Of a stretch of 64,000 nt of DNA, positions 53,871 through 64,000 are shown piece by piece. The stretch comes from Nipponacmea schrenckii. Taxonomy: Eukaryota > Mollusca > Gastropoda > Lottiidae. The stretch is from positions 24,076,338 to 24,140,337 of the forward strand of contig CM060199.1 in assembly GCA_030562195.1 (NCBI GenBank). Direction: 5' to 3'. A program made the position numbers and the translations under genes. Position 1 is the first letter of the stretch. Every line of letters begins with the position of its first letter. Below the pieces are notes generated by a model. That model had not been told where the DNA came from and ran no database searches. It was given only the letters and a program-made list of their open reading frames with translations.

Positions 53871-54925
53871 GTAAGCTTGACCAGATTGGAAGATTTTATC
53901 TAGTGAACCACATAAGCAAGATGCAAGTAATGGAAACTGGTGTCGAACACCACCTTTATAATTTATGCGAGTGCTTTCATATCTTTCTATAGCAATGCTA
54001 CCTTGTTCAACATTAGGAGGACAACGACTCACTGCATTATTCAAGCAAACCTGTGCACTGTCAGACTTGACCTAAATCTTAACTGGCTTATTATTCTGGT
54101 CATTTTCAATAAAAGTTACTGTACCAAAACTACCATTTACTAATCCAGCAGATACATCTAGATTAACTACCAACATTACTTTCGTTCCTTTACCTATTGT
54201 CAATAATTCAACAAGAGGGGTGTCAGTAGCCTTTACACAATTTTCCTTAAGTTCCATTGTGCCAGATCTAGCATCTTTAGAGTAATCTAATGCTTTGATA
54301 TGAACAGAATCTGGACACTTTTCATAAATTATTTTAGAATTATATTCATTTACCTGCTCATTTGTAGAGAATACGTGTAAGCAATCATCCTCTATATTTG
54401 TAATTCTACTTTGTAACATTTCAATATCTGAGGTCAACATCTTTTCACCCTTTTTTCGTTTTCTAATCCTATTTAAAACCTGTGCAAATGCTAAATCATC
54501 TTTTTGTCTCATGATTTCTGTCAATTCAACTGACTTGAAATGGCCATTCCAAAAATCTAACACGCTATCATGACATAGACTAAAAGCCTTAACTGATTTT
54601 AATTGCCACATGTCACCAAAACAAATAACACAAATATTTCCAAATAATTCATTGCTATTTGTACCTTTAATCTGACCTAATCGCCCATTAATGTAAGACA
54701 ACAAGTTATGATCTACCATGGATATTTCATCTATTATGACAATTTCTAGGTTACGATATTTACATCTGAGTGTGTTTATTGTGTTGTGTCCTAGTGGTTG
54801 ATATGGTAACCTGAAACCTTTTCTTATTGAGAAGCTATTATGAAGTTGAAGCTCCAATATTGTATGCAGACACTCCTGTAGGTGCTGCCAATAGGATTGT
54901 TATTTCATCTACTCTTTCTGTTGAT
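53871..54925 (-). pseudogene. Helitron helicase, segment 3 (motifs Ia-V)
   Basis: From high to low coordinates: STERVDEITILLAAPTGVSA then YNIGA; a frameshift; LHNSFSIRKGF; VIIDEISMVDH (Walker B, DExx); ICFGDMWQL (motif III); ELTEIMRQKDDLAFAQVLNR; VFSTNEQVNEYN; LLTIGKGTKVMLVVNLDVSA then GLVNGSFGTV. Past a stop at 54072-54074 come RHQFPLLASCL and SGQAY, just before the copia insertion. This is the PIF1-like helicase of a Helitron RepHel protein, which unwinds DNA during rolling-circle transposition. Order and spacing match the family; the motif V region (TIHKxQG) is badly degraded. Confidence 0.9.
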
Positions 54926-56359
54926 TAACCATATAATTCTGTGTATAATGCGCAGGTTTTTACCCTTTAACGGCCCCATCAAAGAGGGAGTGCGCACTAT
55001 ATACGGTTAAAAAAAAATTGAGTAATTTTTCCCAACGAAAATGCCGCAAATCGATGTTGAGGATCCGCCATTTTATCAACATTCGCAGTAAAATTGATTT
55101 GTGTAAAAGATCAAATTATGATTTTAATAATGGCTCAATATGATTATTAACTATAAGGTTAATATTTATTGTGAAAAATTTGAAGAAAACTTCAATGATT
55201 AAAGTTAATTTTTGTGTTATTTGTATGGAAAATATACGAGAGGTACCAAAAATAATGATCACGGTGCAAGTATTTTGGATGGCTTTTATAGTAGGAACAA
55301 TTGATTGTCATGATTGATGACATGCCTCAGTACGTAATCGAGTCTTGCCTAAATATAAATACGGTTACCAGAATAATTGGGTTTTAATATAATCCATTGT
55401 TTTCCTAATTATTCATCAGATATGATACACATGGTTCACGCCACCAATTTTTTCATTTCCGTTGAGAGGCAATACTAGTCGATAAATCTATGGGGGGGGG
55501 GGGGGCGTTAAAAGCAGACGATAAAAATAAACTATTGGGAGAATCCTGTCACTCCAGCGATGATTAAAGACTTAATTAAGAAAGACAATGATATTTATTT
55601 ACGTTAAACAAATGAAACAATCACATTTAAGTATTCACACAAAAGGAACTGACACAATATAATGATTATATTCGCATTATGAGCGAAATAATGGGGCCTA
55701 TTAGTCTTAAACCCAGTCAGTTACCGTAAACATTAGTATTCCTGTCAATGATATCTTCTCGGTATCGTCCATAATAGTGAATAGTGCGGTATCTCAATAA
55801 AGTTGTGTACAAATTTATCGATTAGTATAATGATCAAGTATTCACACAAAATGAACTGACGCAATATCATGATTATTTTTCGCATTATTATTATAAGTAT
55901 AATGGGGCCTATTAGTCTTACACCAAGTCAGTGACCGTTAGCCTTCGACTTCCTGTCAATGGTATCTTCTTCAATACGTCTAAATTTACCGGGTAATAGC
56001 ACATTTTTATTCCAATAGAATATAATCCTCAGTAGCGTAGTTTAATAGCACTCAATAATACCATTACGAGAGATAAGAAGCAATAAAAACGGGATTAAAA
56101 TGGATTTTATTATGAAAATAAATAGTGGAAACGTAAGTTGCAGTGGAACATTGTTTATTATAAAAAAAATCTGTGAATGGTGACTTACGTATTTACAACT
56201 ATTTCCCGATATTGGTGTCTGTGAAATGCCAACTTAAATTCGTATTTTTGCCGCGAAAAGGGGTGCGCACTATACATGGGCAAATGAATTTTCCCCGATT
56301 TCGCGGAAGGAAGGGGTGCGCATTATACATGCCTGCGCACTATATTCGGAATTATACGG
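54926..56359. mobile_element. TIR transposon family Y, copy 2, inserted in the helicase gene
   Basis: Ends are inverted: AACCATATAATTCTG at the left and the complement of AACCGTATAATTCCG at the right, each followed inward by TATARTGCGCAGG. TTGAT (possibly GTTGAT) flanks both sides (54921-54925 and 56360-56364), and removing the insert restores the helicase frame between ASHIL and STERV. Internally there are repeated GTGCGCACTATA motifs but no transposase. About 1.1 kb is shared with the copy at 29484-30420. The superfamily is not determined. Confidence 0.85.
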
Positions 56360-56364
56360 TTGAT

Positions 56365-56736
56365 AAAATATGCGAGGCTTCATACTGAATGCATTTAATT
56401 AGATGGGACTTTCCAGTGCCGGCTGAACCAGTTATAAACAGTTTTAAAGGAGTAGGGTTTTTACCATGCAGTTTATCAATATTTACGTATATCATAAAAC
56501 ACTTGCGTTTGAATTTCATTTAAAGACCTCATCAGAGGAATTGCATCTTTTTGGGAAATTCCACTTATGTGTGTTTCTGAACAAATTCTATTTGTATTAT
56601 TATTAGAAGGCATAATATCAGGTATTTGAGGTTCATGGTCACTTTCCTCGTCGTCATTATTATTGTCTTGTCTAAATTGTTCGTGCTCAATTCTATCCAA
56701 TTCGGTTTCAGGTGCAATTTCCGACACATTTTGCAA
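56365..56736 (-). pseudogene. Helitron helicase, segment 2 (Walker A)
   Basis: The frame from 56736 gives an acidic linker (RQDNNNDDEESDHEPQIPDI), then ISQKDAIPLMRSLNEIQTQV, and after a stop at 56476-56478 continues with LKLFITGSAGTGKSHLIKCI and QYEASHIL. GSAGTGKS is the Walker A ATP-binding loop; NxxQ-type residues precede it as usual. It is followed by the family Y transposon. Confidence 0.88.
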
Positions 56737-57249
56737 TTGTCTCTTCTTTCAATATCGGTTTGAAGACCTTTTCTGTTTTGTTCAACAATGTCTTACGCGA
56801 ACAAGATTTCCTAATAACAGGATTTCCTAATAATTTGATGGACCCACTTTTATAGAACTCTTCATGCGTATTAAATCAAGGGGGCTTTAACTGTGTATCA
56901 AAACGATAGGGTAAAAACAGCTGCATGTTGCTTAGATAGTAATTGTCTTGGTCTTCGGTTTCAGAGAATCTTGCATAACGAATAATGGCTGGTTGGATTC
57001 TTGAACGTTTTATAATGAAACCCAATTCATTTTGCAACTCAAAAGCTGGATTTTTATCAGAATCGACATTAGGATTTTCTGCCTTTAACATAACCAAAAC
57101 TTAGCTATGGACATATCATCAAACGGCTTTCCCTTAGGTTTATTCAAATATCGTTCAACAAATCCAATCATAAATATGTTACTGTCCGTTAAAGTACCTT
57201 CCTTTGCCCTACTCTGTAACACCTTAATCGGCAAAGTAATATTAATATT
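56737..57249 (-). pseudogene. Helitron RepHel, segment 1 (linker between Rep and helicase)
   Basis: 57097-56876 encodes ELGFIIKRSRIQPAIIRYAR, FSETEDQDNYYLSNMQLFLP and YRFDTQL. 57249-57085 encodes LTDSNIFMIGFVERYLNKPK and DDMSIAKF. These are the region before the helicase in Helitron proteins (ERYxxRP...; P.IIRY..F....D.E.YY...L.LF.P.R). The two pieces are in different frames. Upstream, where Rep should be, a pearl-type 5' end begins at 57250, so the Rep half is lost here. The Rep gene at 953-2704 is a separate fragment in the opposite orientation. Confidence 0.85.
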
Positions 57250-57430
57250 ATTTTTATACGCCCACATGAAATGGGAGGTGTATATTGTCGTCACCCACAT
57301 CCGTCCGTCCGTCTGTCCGTCAGTCGACGAAACTTGCTGAAATTGTTTAATATCACCCAAGAATGAACCCTTTTGAAAATAGCACATATGGAAATATATT
57401 TAATACGAATTATTGCCCTTGTTCTATAAG
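57250..57430 (+). mobile_element. Pearl-type element remnant (5' end plus one monomer)
   Basis: TTTTTATACGCCCACATGAA hairpin and (CCGT)n, then a family A monomer cut at TTGTTCTATAA by the inverse 3' end of the next element. Confidence 0.8.
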
Positions 57431-57844
57431 ATAGCTTGCCAGGCAAGGTAATATACGCCCACTGGCAGCATTTATTTCAAATAAAAACTTTTCAGTAAGG
57501 TTACAATAAGTGGAATGAAATATTCAACCTTCACCATCTATTTTTTTCTAGGGTGTCTAGTTTCATAAAATCTGTCAAGAATTGTACCTAATAACAACTC
57601 ATTAAATATTTTTCGGTATTTTTATGATTTGCAATAGGGTTCACCCTTAATAATATTTTGATATTTTTAATTCTTAATAAGTCTCATCCTTGGTTGATAT
57701 TAAACAATTTCAGCGAGTTTTGTCAAAATGAATGTTTAGAGTGTTCACAAGCCTAAAGTTGAAAGCGTTTTCAAACACAAGGGCAAAAACTGACACTAAA
57801 TATTCTCGATTTATCTGATTTTCAATAGAGTTTATCCTTGGGTA

Positions 57845-60800
57845 AAGATAGCTTGCCAGGCGAGGTAATATACGCCCACTGGCAGCATTTATTTCAAATA
57901 AAAACTTTTCAGTAAGGTTACAATAAGTGGAATGAAATATTCAACCTTCCAACCTATTTTTTTCTAGGGTCTCTGGTTTCATTAAAAACTGTCAAGAATT
58001 TTACCTAATAACAACTCATATAATATTTTTCGGTATTTTTATACGCCCACATGAAATGGGCGGCGTATATTGTCGTCGCCTCCGTCCGTCCGTCCACAAT
58101 TGCTCGTAAACACTCTACACGGTGTAATTCTTGACGGATTTAGATGAAACTTAATATGAGTGTTTATGATCATGCAAGGATGAACCCTATTGAAAATCAT
58201 TGAAATCGGAAAAAAATTAGTATGAGTTTGTGCCCTTGTTCTTGAATGGCTTGTAAACACTTTACAAAGTGCAATTCTTGACCGATTTTGATGAAACTTG
58301 GTGTGAGAGTATGTTATAACTCAAGGATAAACCCTATCGAAAATCAGCGAAATCGAAAAACATTTAGTATGAGTTATTGCCCTTGTTCTTGAAAACGCGT
58401 TCAATTTTAGCTTGTAAACACTCTTGAGAGAACAATTTTTAATGGATTTTAATGAAACTTGGCCTGAGTATTTGTTATCACCCAAGGATGAAGCCTATTG
58501 AAAACCAGTCAAATCGAAAAAAAAATTAATATCAGTTATTGCCCTTGTTTTTGAAAACGCGTTCAATTTTTAGCTTGTAAACACTCTACAAAGCACAGTT
58601 ATTGACCGATTTTGACGAAACTTGCTGAAATTGTTTAATATCACCCAAGAATGAACCCTTTTGAAAATAGCACATATCGAAATATATTTAATAGGAATTA
58701 TTGCCCTTGTTCTATAAAATGTGTTGGATTTTTGCCTTGTAAACACTCTGCAAGTCACAATTCTTGAGCGATTTTGACATAACTTGGCATGAGTATTTCT
58801 AATCACTTAAAGGGTGAACCCTATTGAAATTCAGTTTAATCGAAAAATATTTAGTATCAGTTATTGCCCTTGTGTTTGAAAACGCGTTCAATTTTAGCTA
58901 GTAAGCACTCTAGAAAGAACAATTCTTAATGGATTTTGATAAAACTTGGCTTGAGTATTTGTTTTTACCTAAGGATGAACCTTATTGAAAATCAAATAAA
59001 TCGAAATATATTTAGTGTCAGTTATTGCCCTTGTGTTTGAAAACGGGTTTAACTTTTTGGCTAATAAACACTCTAGAAGGTACAATTCATGACCAATGTT
59101 GACAAAACTCACTGAAATTGTTGGATATCGCAAGGGATGAGGCTAATTGAAAATTAAAAATATCAAAATATATCTAATATGAATTATTGCCCTTGTTCTT
59201 TTAAACGCGTTCAATTTTTGTCTCGTAAACACTCTACATGGCACAATTCTTGATGGATTTCGATGAAACTTGGTGTGAGAGTGTGTTATAACTCAAGGAT
59301 GAACCCTATTGAAAATCAGCAAAATCGAAAAAAAATTTAGTATGAGTTACTGCCCTTTTTCTTGAAAACGCATTCAATTTTAGCTTGTAAACACTCTAGA
59401 AAGAACTATTCTTAATGGATTTTGATTAACTTTGGCTTGAGTATTTGTTTTTACCCAAGGATGAACCCTATTATGAATCAAATAAATAGAAATATATTTA
59501 GTGTCAGTTATAGCCCTTGTTCTTGAAAACGCGTTCAATTTTAGCTTGTAAACATTCTAGAAAGAACAATTTTAATGGATTTTGATGTAACTTGGCTGGA
59601 GTATTTGTTGTCTCCCAAGGATGAACCCTATTGAAAATCGAAAAATATTTAGTAGAAGTTATTGACCTTGTTTTTGAAAACGCGTTCAATTTAACTCGTA
59701 AACACTCTAGAAAGAACAATTTTGAATGGATTTTGATGAAACTTGGCTTTAGTATTTGTTTTCTCACAAGGATAAACCCTATTGAAAATCAGATAAATCG
59801 AAAAATATTTAGTGTCAGTTATTGCGCCTCTTTTCAAAAACGCTTCAACTTTTGGCTTGTGAACACTCTAAACATTCCTTTTTGACAAAACTCGCTGAAA
59901 TTGTTTAATATCAACCAAGGATGAGCCTTATTAAGAATTAAAAAGATCAAAATATTATGAAGGGTGAACCCTATTGCAAATCATAAAAATATCGAAAAAT
60001 ATTTAATGAGTTGTTATTAGGTACAATTCTTGACAGTTTTTAATGAAACTAGAGACCCTAGAAAAAAGTAGGTTGGAAGGTTGAATATTTCATTCCACTT
60101 ATTGTAACCTTACTGAAAAGTTTTTATTTGAAATAAATGCTGCCAGTGGGCGTATATTACCTTGCCTGGCTAGCTATCTTTATGATTTGCAATAGGGTTC
60201 ACCCTTAATAATATTTTGATATTTTTAATTCCATCAAGAATTGTGCCATGTAGAGTGTTCACGAGACAAAAATCGAACGCGTTTAAAAGAACAAGGGCAA
60301 TAATTCATATTAGATATATTTTGATATTTTTAATTTTCAATTAGGTTCATCCCTTGCAATATCCAACAATTTCAGTGAGTTTTGTCAATATTGGTCATGA
60401 AGAGTGTTTATTAGCCAAAAAGTTAAACCCGTTTTCAAACACAAGGGCAATAACTGACACTAAATATATTTTCAATAAGGTTCATCCTTGGGTAAAAACA
60501 AATACTCAAGCCAAGTTTTATCAAAATCCATTAAGAATTGTTCTTTCTAGAGTGCTTACAAGCTAAAATTGAACGCGTTTTCAAACACAAGGGCAATAAC
60601 TGATACTATATATTTTTCGATTTAACTAAATTTCAATAGGGTTCATCCTTAGGTGATTACAAATACTCATGACAAGTTATGTCAAAATCGCTCAAGAATT
60701 GTGACTTGTAGAGTGTTTACAAGGCAAAATTCCAACACATTTTATAGAACAAGGGCAATAATTCCTATTAAATATATTTCGATGTGTGCTATTTTCAAAA

Positions 60801-61248
60801 GGGTTCATTCTTGGGTGATATTAAACAATTTCAGCAAGTTTTGTCAAAATCGGTCAATAACTGTGCTTTGTAGAGTGTTTACAAGCTAAAAATTGAACGC
60901 ATTTTCAAAAACAAGGGCAATAACTGATATTTCGCTGATTTTCGATAGGCTTTATCCTTGAGTTATAACATACTCTCACACCAAGTTTCATCAAAATCGG
61001 TCAAGAATTGCACGTTGTAGAGTGTTTACGAGCCATTCAAGAACAAGGGCACGAATTCATACTAATTTTTTTCCGATTTCGCTGATTTTCAATAGGGTTC
61101 ATCCTTGCATGATCATAAACACTCATATTAAGTTTCATCTAAATCCGTCAAGAATTACTCGTGTAGATTGACGAGCAATTGTGGACGGACGGACGGAAGG
61201 ACGTGAGTGACGACAATATACGCCCCCATTTCATGTGGGCGTATAAAA
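57845..61248 (-). mobile_element. Pearl-type element, middle copy of the nest (internally deleted)
   Basis: 3' end at 57845-57890; 5' hairpin, (ACGG)n tract and TGTGGGCGTATAAAAA at 61178-61248. It sits in the GGGTAAAAACAAATAC run (T5 on the other strand) of the outer copy. It is itself split by the 58036-60181 element. A junction at about 60230 (TTTTTAATTCCATCAAGAAT) indicates loss of several monomers. Confidence 0.85.
58036..60181 (+). mobile_element. Pearl-type element, innermost complete copy of the nest
   Basis: T5 plus TATACGCCCACATGAAATGG and GGCGTATATT, a short (CCGT) tract, about a dozen family A monomers in the conserved order, end CTGCCAGTGGGCGTATATTA. The host site reads TTCGGTA-TTTTT-ATGATTTGC; the empty version is at 57614-57640. 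Confidence 0.9.
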
Positions 61249-61599
61249 ACAAATACTCAAGCCAAGTTTAATCAAAAATTTTGTCAACATTGGTCATGAA
61301 TTGTACCTTCTAGTGTGTTTATTAGCCAAAAAGTTAAACGCATTTTCAAACACAAGGGCAATAACTGACACTAAATATATTTCGATTTATTTGATTTTTT
61401 TCAATAAGGTTCATCCTTGGGTAAAAATAAATACTCAAGACAAGTTTTATAAAAATCCATTAAGAATTGTTTTTTCTAGAGTGTTTACAAGCTAAAACTG
61501 AACGCGTTTTCAAAAACAAGGGCAATTACTGATACTAAATATTTTTGGATTTAACTGAATTTCAATAGGGTTCATCCTTAGGTGATTACAAATACTCAT

Positions 61600-61960
61600 T
61601 ATAACAGCTGGGGCTTGTATCTTGAATCTTGTCACTTGGGCACAGGAGAGTTCTTGTTTGTTACCCGGGTTGGCCGTGTTAGATAGTTCGTTTGCTTACT
61701 GAACCCCAAAGAGACTTGAACGAGAATGTTATAATGCAAATACGTTTATGTAAACATAACAATACATTCTATTGGAGCACGTAAAACTTGGGTGATGTTT
61801 CTTGGGAGAAGTTTCTTGAAGAAAAAATGGCTTCTTGTTTACATCTTAAGAAACTAAGGATTGGCTCAAGGTTTCAAGAGAGTCTTAATAAGGGAGGTAA
61901 TAATAGGATTTATAAATTAGGGATAAAATAAAGAATACAGCTTTATCTAAAGTCGTTACA
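61600..61960 (-). repeat. BEL/Pao 3' LTR (about 361 bp)
   Basis: On the minus strand TGTAACGACTTTAG to AGCCCCAGCTGTTATA, directly after a polypurine tract. The inner edge is firm. The outer edge is set by the switch to pearl monomer sequence at 61599. No target duplication can be checked because the other LTR is outside the window. Confidence 0.75.
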
Positions 61961-61970
61961 TGGCTCCCCT
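61961..61970 (-). other. BEL/Pao polypurine tract
   Basis: Minus-strand AGGGGAGCCA directly precedes the LTR start TGTAACG. Confidence 0.65.
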
Positions 61971-62111
61971 AAATTGAGATAACAATTTAAACACAAAAAT
62001 GGCTACGTTAACTAAATGTTCATTACTTCCAATGCTATTGATCACTACGTCTGTGTAATCATTTAAAATTAAAATTCAATGTAAAACAATAAACAAAATG
62101 TCCTTTACTAA

Positions 62112-62866
62112 TTAAATCGCCTTGGCTCCTTGGTGGGGATTTACCCGGTCTTCTTCATCCTTTGAAATAAGTAAAACCAATTTATGAATCGGCCTCTCGA
62201 GATAAACTGGTTGCTGAATCCGTTTATCCTCTTTATCTAGTGATGAATCTGCATTCTGGAGTCTAACCTTTCGAACCAAACTGTCATCTTCTACAAATAC
62301 TTCATTTACAAGAGCCAATTTCCAGGTATTTCTTGCTTCATTATCCGATGAAACCAATACAATGTCATCAATTTGAAGATTTTTGGGAGTTTTCGACCAT
62401 TTCTGACGCTCTTGAAGACTTTGTAGGTATTGCTTTCTCCAGTTATTCCAAAACTGATTAGCGAAGTATTGGACTTTACGCCAGTGCTTTCTCAGGTACA
62501 GATCGTTTCGTTGAAAAACACCCGGTGGAGGTAGAAGGACTTTACTTTTAGAAGTTAATAGATGATTAGGTGAAATGGGTTGATTTGGATCAGTAGACAT
62601 AGTGGTAAGGGGGCGATTATTAACTATCGATTTGGCTTCAACCATGAAAGTTCGTAAGCTTTCGTCATCAAGTTGAGTGCTGTGTTGATCCATTAGTGAG
62701 GACAATACACTCCTAACCGTTCTTATTTGGTGCTCCCTTACGCCTCCCATATGGCTTGAATAGGGAACGTTCATCTTCACTTCGTACCTCCATCTTATCC
62801 ATCGTATCTTCACTTATCACAACCATCTTTCAGCAATTCGTCTCTGACTTTATCCTTATTCATTTC
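62112..62866 (-). pseudogene. BEL/Pao integrase, C-terminal half
   Basis: 62813-62112 is open: VPYSSHMGGVREHQIRTVRS (third catalytic residue, Glu, in GGVRE), FMVEAKSIVNNRPLTTMSTD, ISPNHLLTSKSKVLLPPPG, LRKHWRKVQYFANQFWNNWR, LQSLQERQKWSKTPKNLQID, DIVLVSSDNEARNTWKLALV and ERPIHKLVLL. These are hallmark motifs of the BEL/Pao integrase tail. Between this and the upstream frame are a stop after KTVL (62867-62869), a second stop and a frameshift. The ORF ends about 140 bases before the polypurine tract. Confidence 0.92.
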
Positions 62867-63796
62867 TCATAATACAGTTTTGAGTTCGGATCTGGCACCA
62901 ATAAAATTACTTCCTTGGTCGCTTCTGAGTTGACGAATAGGACCTCGACAACCCACGAATCTTCTGTAGGCGTTAATGAAAGAGTCTGATGTCATATCGC
63001 ATGTGGTTTCTAAATGGATAGCTCTGGAGACGTTGCAGGTAAATAGAACTCCATACCGTTTGAGTTGTGATCTTCGTCCTTTAACCATGAAGGGTCCAAA
63101 AAAGTCGACTGAACTATAAGTGAAAGGAGGTGAAGGAATCAGTCGATCTTCGGGTAAGTTTGCCTTTTTTTGATTCTGCTTGGTTCCTCGTAGTTTACGG
63201 CACTTGATACATCTGCTGATATGATGTCCAACACAAGAACTGCCATCTACGATCCAGTATCCGGCTGATCTTATTTCGTGATGCATTATACCTCTGCCTT
63301 GATGATGAACTCTATTGTGGAAATAGCAAATGATTAGAGTTGTGATGTGACTCCTTTTAGGTATGATAATAGGTTGCTTCATGCTATCAGGAAATGGTGC
63401 ATTTCTTATCCGACCGCCAACTCGAAGAATTCCATCAGGATCGAGAAAGGGATCGAGTCGGAAGATTGACGTCTTCGTATACTTAAGAATGTCAATGGTA
63501 TCTTGAAAGTGTTCAGCTTGAAGAAGCTTAAGTATCTTGATTTCAGCTTTCTGAAGTTCTATAACCGTTACAGGAACAACTCCATTTAACTGATTCTTGT
63601 GTCTTGAAATACCAATTTCCAAACCAGTATCTCCATTCTTGATATCTTTAGTCTTGTTCTGTGTAGTTCTTTGTTCATTTCCATCTTGGATGATTTCTGA
63701 ATCGTTGGCTTCATCTTCTTTGATTAGATAGTCTTGTGTGTGTATAGGCTTTGGAAGTAGACGCATAGAGTATGCTACGGCTCTTCTTGCGCGATG
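62867..63796 (-). pseudogene. BEL/Pao integrase, zinc-binding domain and catalytic core
   Basis: The frame contains LLQAEHFQDTIDILKYTKTS, LDPDGILRVGGRIRNAPFPD, HHQGRGIMHHEIRSAGYWIV and CIKCRKLRG (H2C2 zinc module), PPFTYSSVDFFGPFMVKGRR (first catalytic Asp) and QLRSDQGSNFIGARSEL (second Asp). Integrase joins element cDNA to host DNA in the nucleus. The ATG at 63766 is internal; the protein is part of a polyprotein continuing upstream beyond a stop. Confidence 0.92.
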
Positions 63797-64000
63797 TCAG
63801 TCGGAGAAATATGACAGTCTGTCTATGATCGAAGGAAATGAGTTGACTCCGACTTTCAATGCTGCTACTGACTTTACTTCTGGGTCATCTTGAGAGATTT
63901 CACAGTTGTCCTGGATTTCGTCTTGTGTTTCTTGATTATTCCAGAGGAATTCTGGTCCTTTCCACCACCTGGTATTATTGACTAAGCTGTGTGCCCAGAG
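63797..64000 (-). pseudogene. BEL/Pao polyprotein between RNase H and integrase, nonsense-mutated
   Basis: The minus strand reads LVNNTRWWKGPEFLWNN, then VAALKVGVNSFPSIIDRLSY and FSD, then TGA at 63797-63799, then HRARRAVAYSMRLL in the same frame. RWWxGPxFL is the typical BEL/Pao block before integrase. The stop stands where a Trp would fit (TGG to TGA). Confidence 0.85.

Larger units (their letters stand above)
48952..53875 (+). mobile_element. Ty1/copia retrotransposon with LTRs and 5-bp target duplication
   Basis: Two LTRs (48957-49128 and 53718-53870) bound a 4.6-kb interior with Gag, protease, integrase, RT and RNase H in copia order (integrase before RT). GTAAG flanks both sides (48952-48956, 53871-53875). 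The host sequence is the Helitron helicase gene on the opposite strand, which reads through exactly when the element and one GTAAG are removed. LTRs differ by a roughly 20-bp indel and several substitutions. Multiple frame breaks make it inactive. Confidence 0.93.
57431..61599 (-). mobile_element. Pearl-type element, outermost minus-strand copy of a three-deep nest
   Basis: Its 3' end (AGATAGCTTGCCAGGCAAGG, ATATACGCCCACTGGCAGC as seen on plus) is at 57431. Monomers in inverse orientation run to 57844, are interrupted by the next element, and resume at 61249 (CAAATACTCAAGCC). The array is then cut at 61599 by a BEL/Pao LTR, so its 5' end is not in the window. Confidence 0.8.

Noticed and set aside
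57250..57387. A 100-codon minus ORF (57085-57387) starting in a pearl-type end
   Set aside because: Its first third is translated (CCGT)n and 5' hairpin; only the part below 57250 is real Helitron coding sequence.
1..64000. Search for an operon-like defence or biosynthetic system
   Set aside because: No bacterial gene arrangement, ribosome-binding sites or clustered intact enzymes; all substantial ORFs belong to transposable elements or isolated eukaryotic exons.

Overview
The window looks like a eukaryotic, probably molluscan (bivalve-like), intergenic or intronic region that is AT-rich and packed with transposable elements. The taxonomic call is inference. It rests on the dominant repeat: pearl-type, Helitron-associated arrays of about 161-bp monomers with a (CCGT)n microsatellite and a TATACGCCCACAT end, as described from oysters, clams and mussels. 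There are no prokaryotic genes, operons, tRNA or rRNA genes, or CRISPR arrays. The only plausible host coding sequence is a set of short exons with splice sites. The best is a 66-nt exon at 22268-22333 resembling the N-terminal region of phospholipase C beta; a cysteine-rich exon (13144-13407) and a two-exon Myb/SANT-like model (39178-39728) are weaker and may be transposon-derived.

Layout. 1-0.6 kb: 5' end of a BEL/Pao retrotransposon (minus) inside the N-terminal part of a Helitron Rep gene (+, 0.6-2.7 kb). 2.7-9.7 kb: pearl-type arrays, with one complete element nested in another. 10.07-10.92 kb: a small non-autonomous Helitron keeping the last helicase exon. 11.5-12.7, 22.9-25.9 and 25.9-26.5 kb: copies of an unnamed interspersed repeat (family X). 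13.5-22 kb: more pearl-type arrays, a foldback element and a Penelope-like (PLE) fragment with a hammerhead-like core. 26.5-27.7 kb: a complete PLE insertion (GIY-YIG endonuclease, inverted terminal segments, two hammerhead-like cores) flanked by 13-bp target duplications. 31.5-33.6 kb: a clean stand-alone pearl-type element. 34-36.3 kb: palindrome-rich clusters and the C-terminus of a PIF/Harbinger transposase. 36.7-37.1 kb: an 88-bp satellite. 37.4-39.2 kb: a non-LTR retrotransposon cut off inside its RT. 40.7-45.2 kb: a Ty3/gypsy element (minus) with unequal LTRs. 45.2-46.1 kb: helicase-like and Mutator-like exons. 46-48.7 kb: pearl-type arrays. 48.85-57.25 kb: a Helitron helicase gene (minus) split by a complete Ty1/copia element and by a TIR transposon. 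57.25-61.6 kb: a three-deep nest of pearl-type elements. 61.6-64 kb: the 3' end of a second BEL/Pao element (minus).

Nearly every mobile-element gene is broken by stops or frameshifts, so the window is mostly a fossil record. Its main value is that nested insertions can be compared with empty sites present elsewhere in the same window. These define element ends and show that the pearl-type elements enter runs of five T, often those inside their own monomers. The positions were read by eye, so boundaries given without a target duplication may be off by a few bases.
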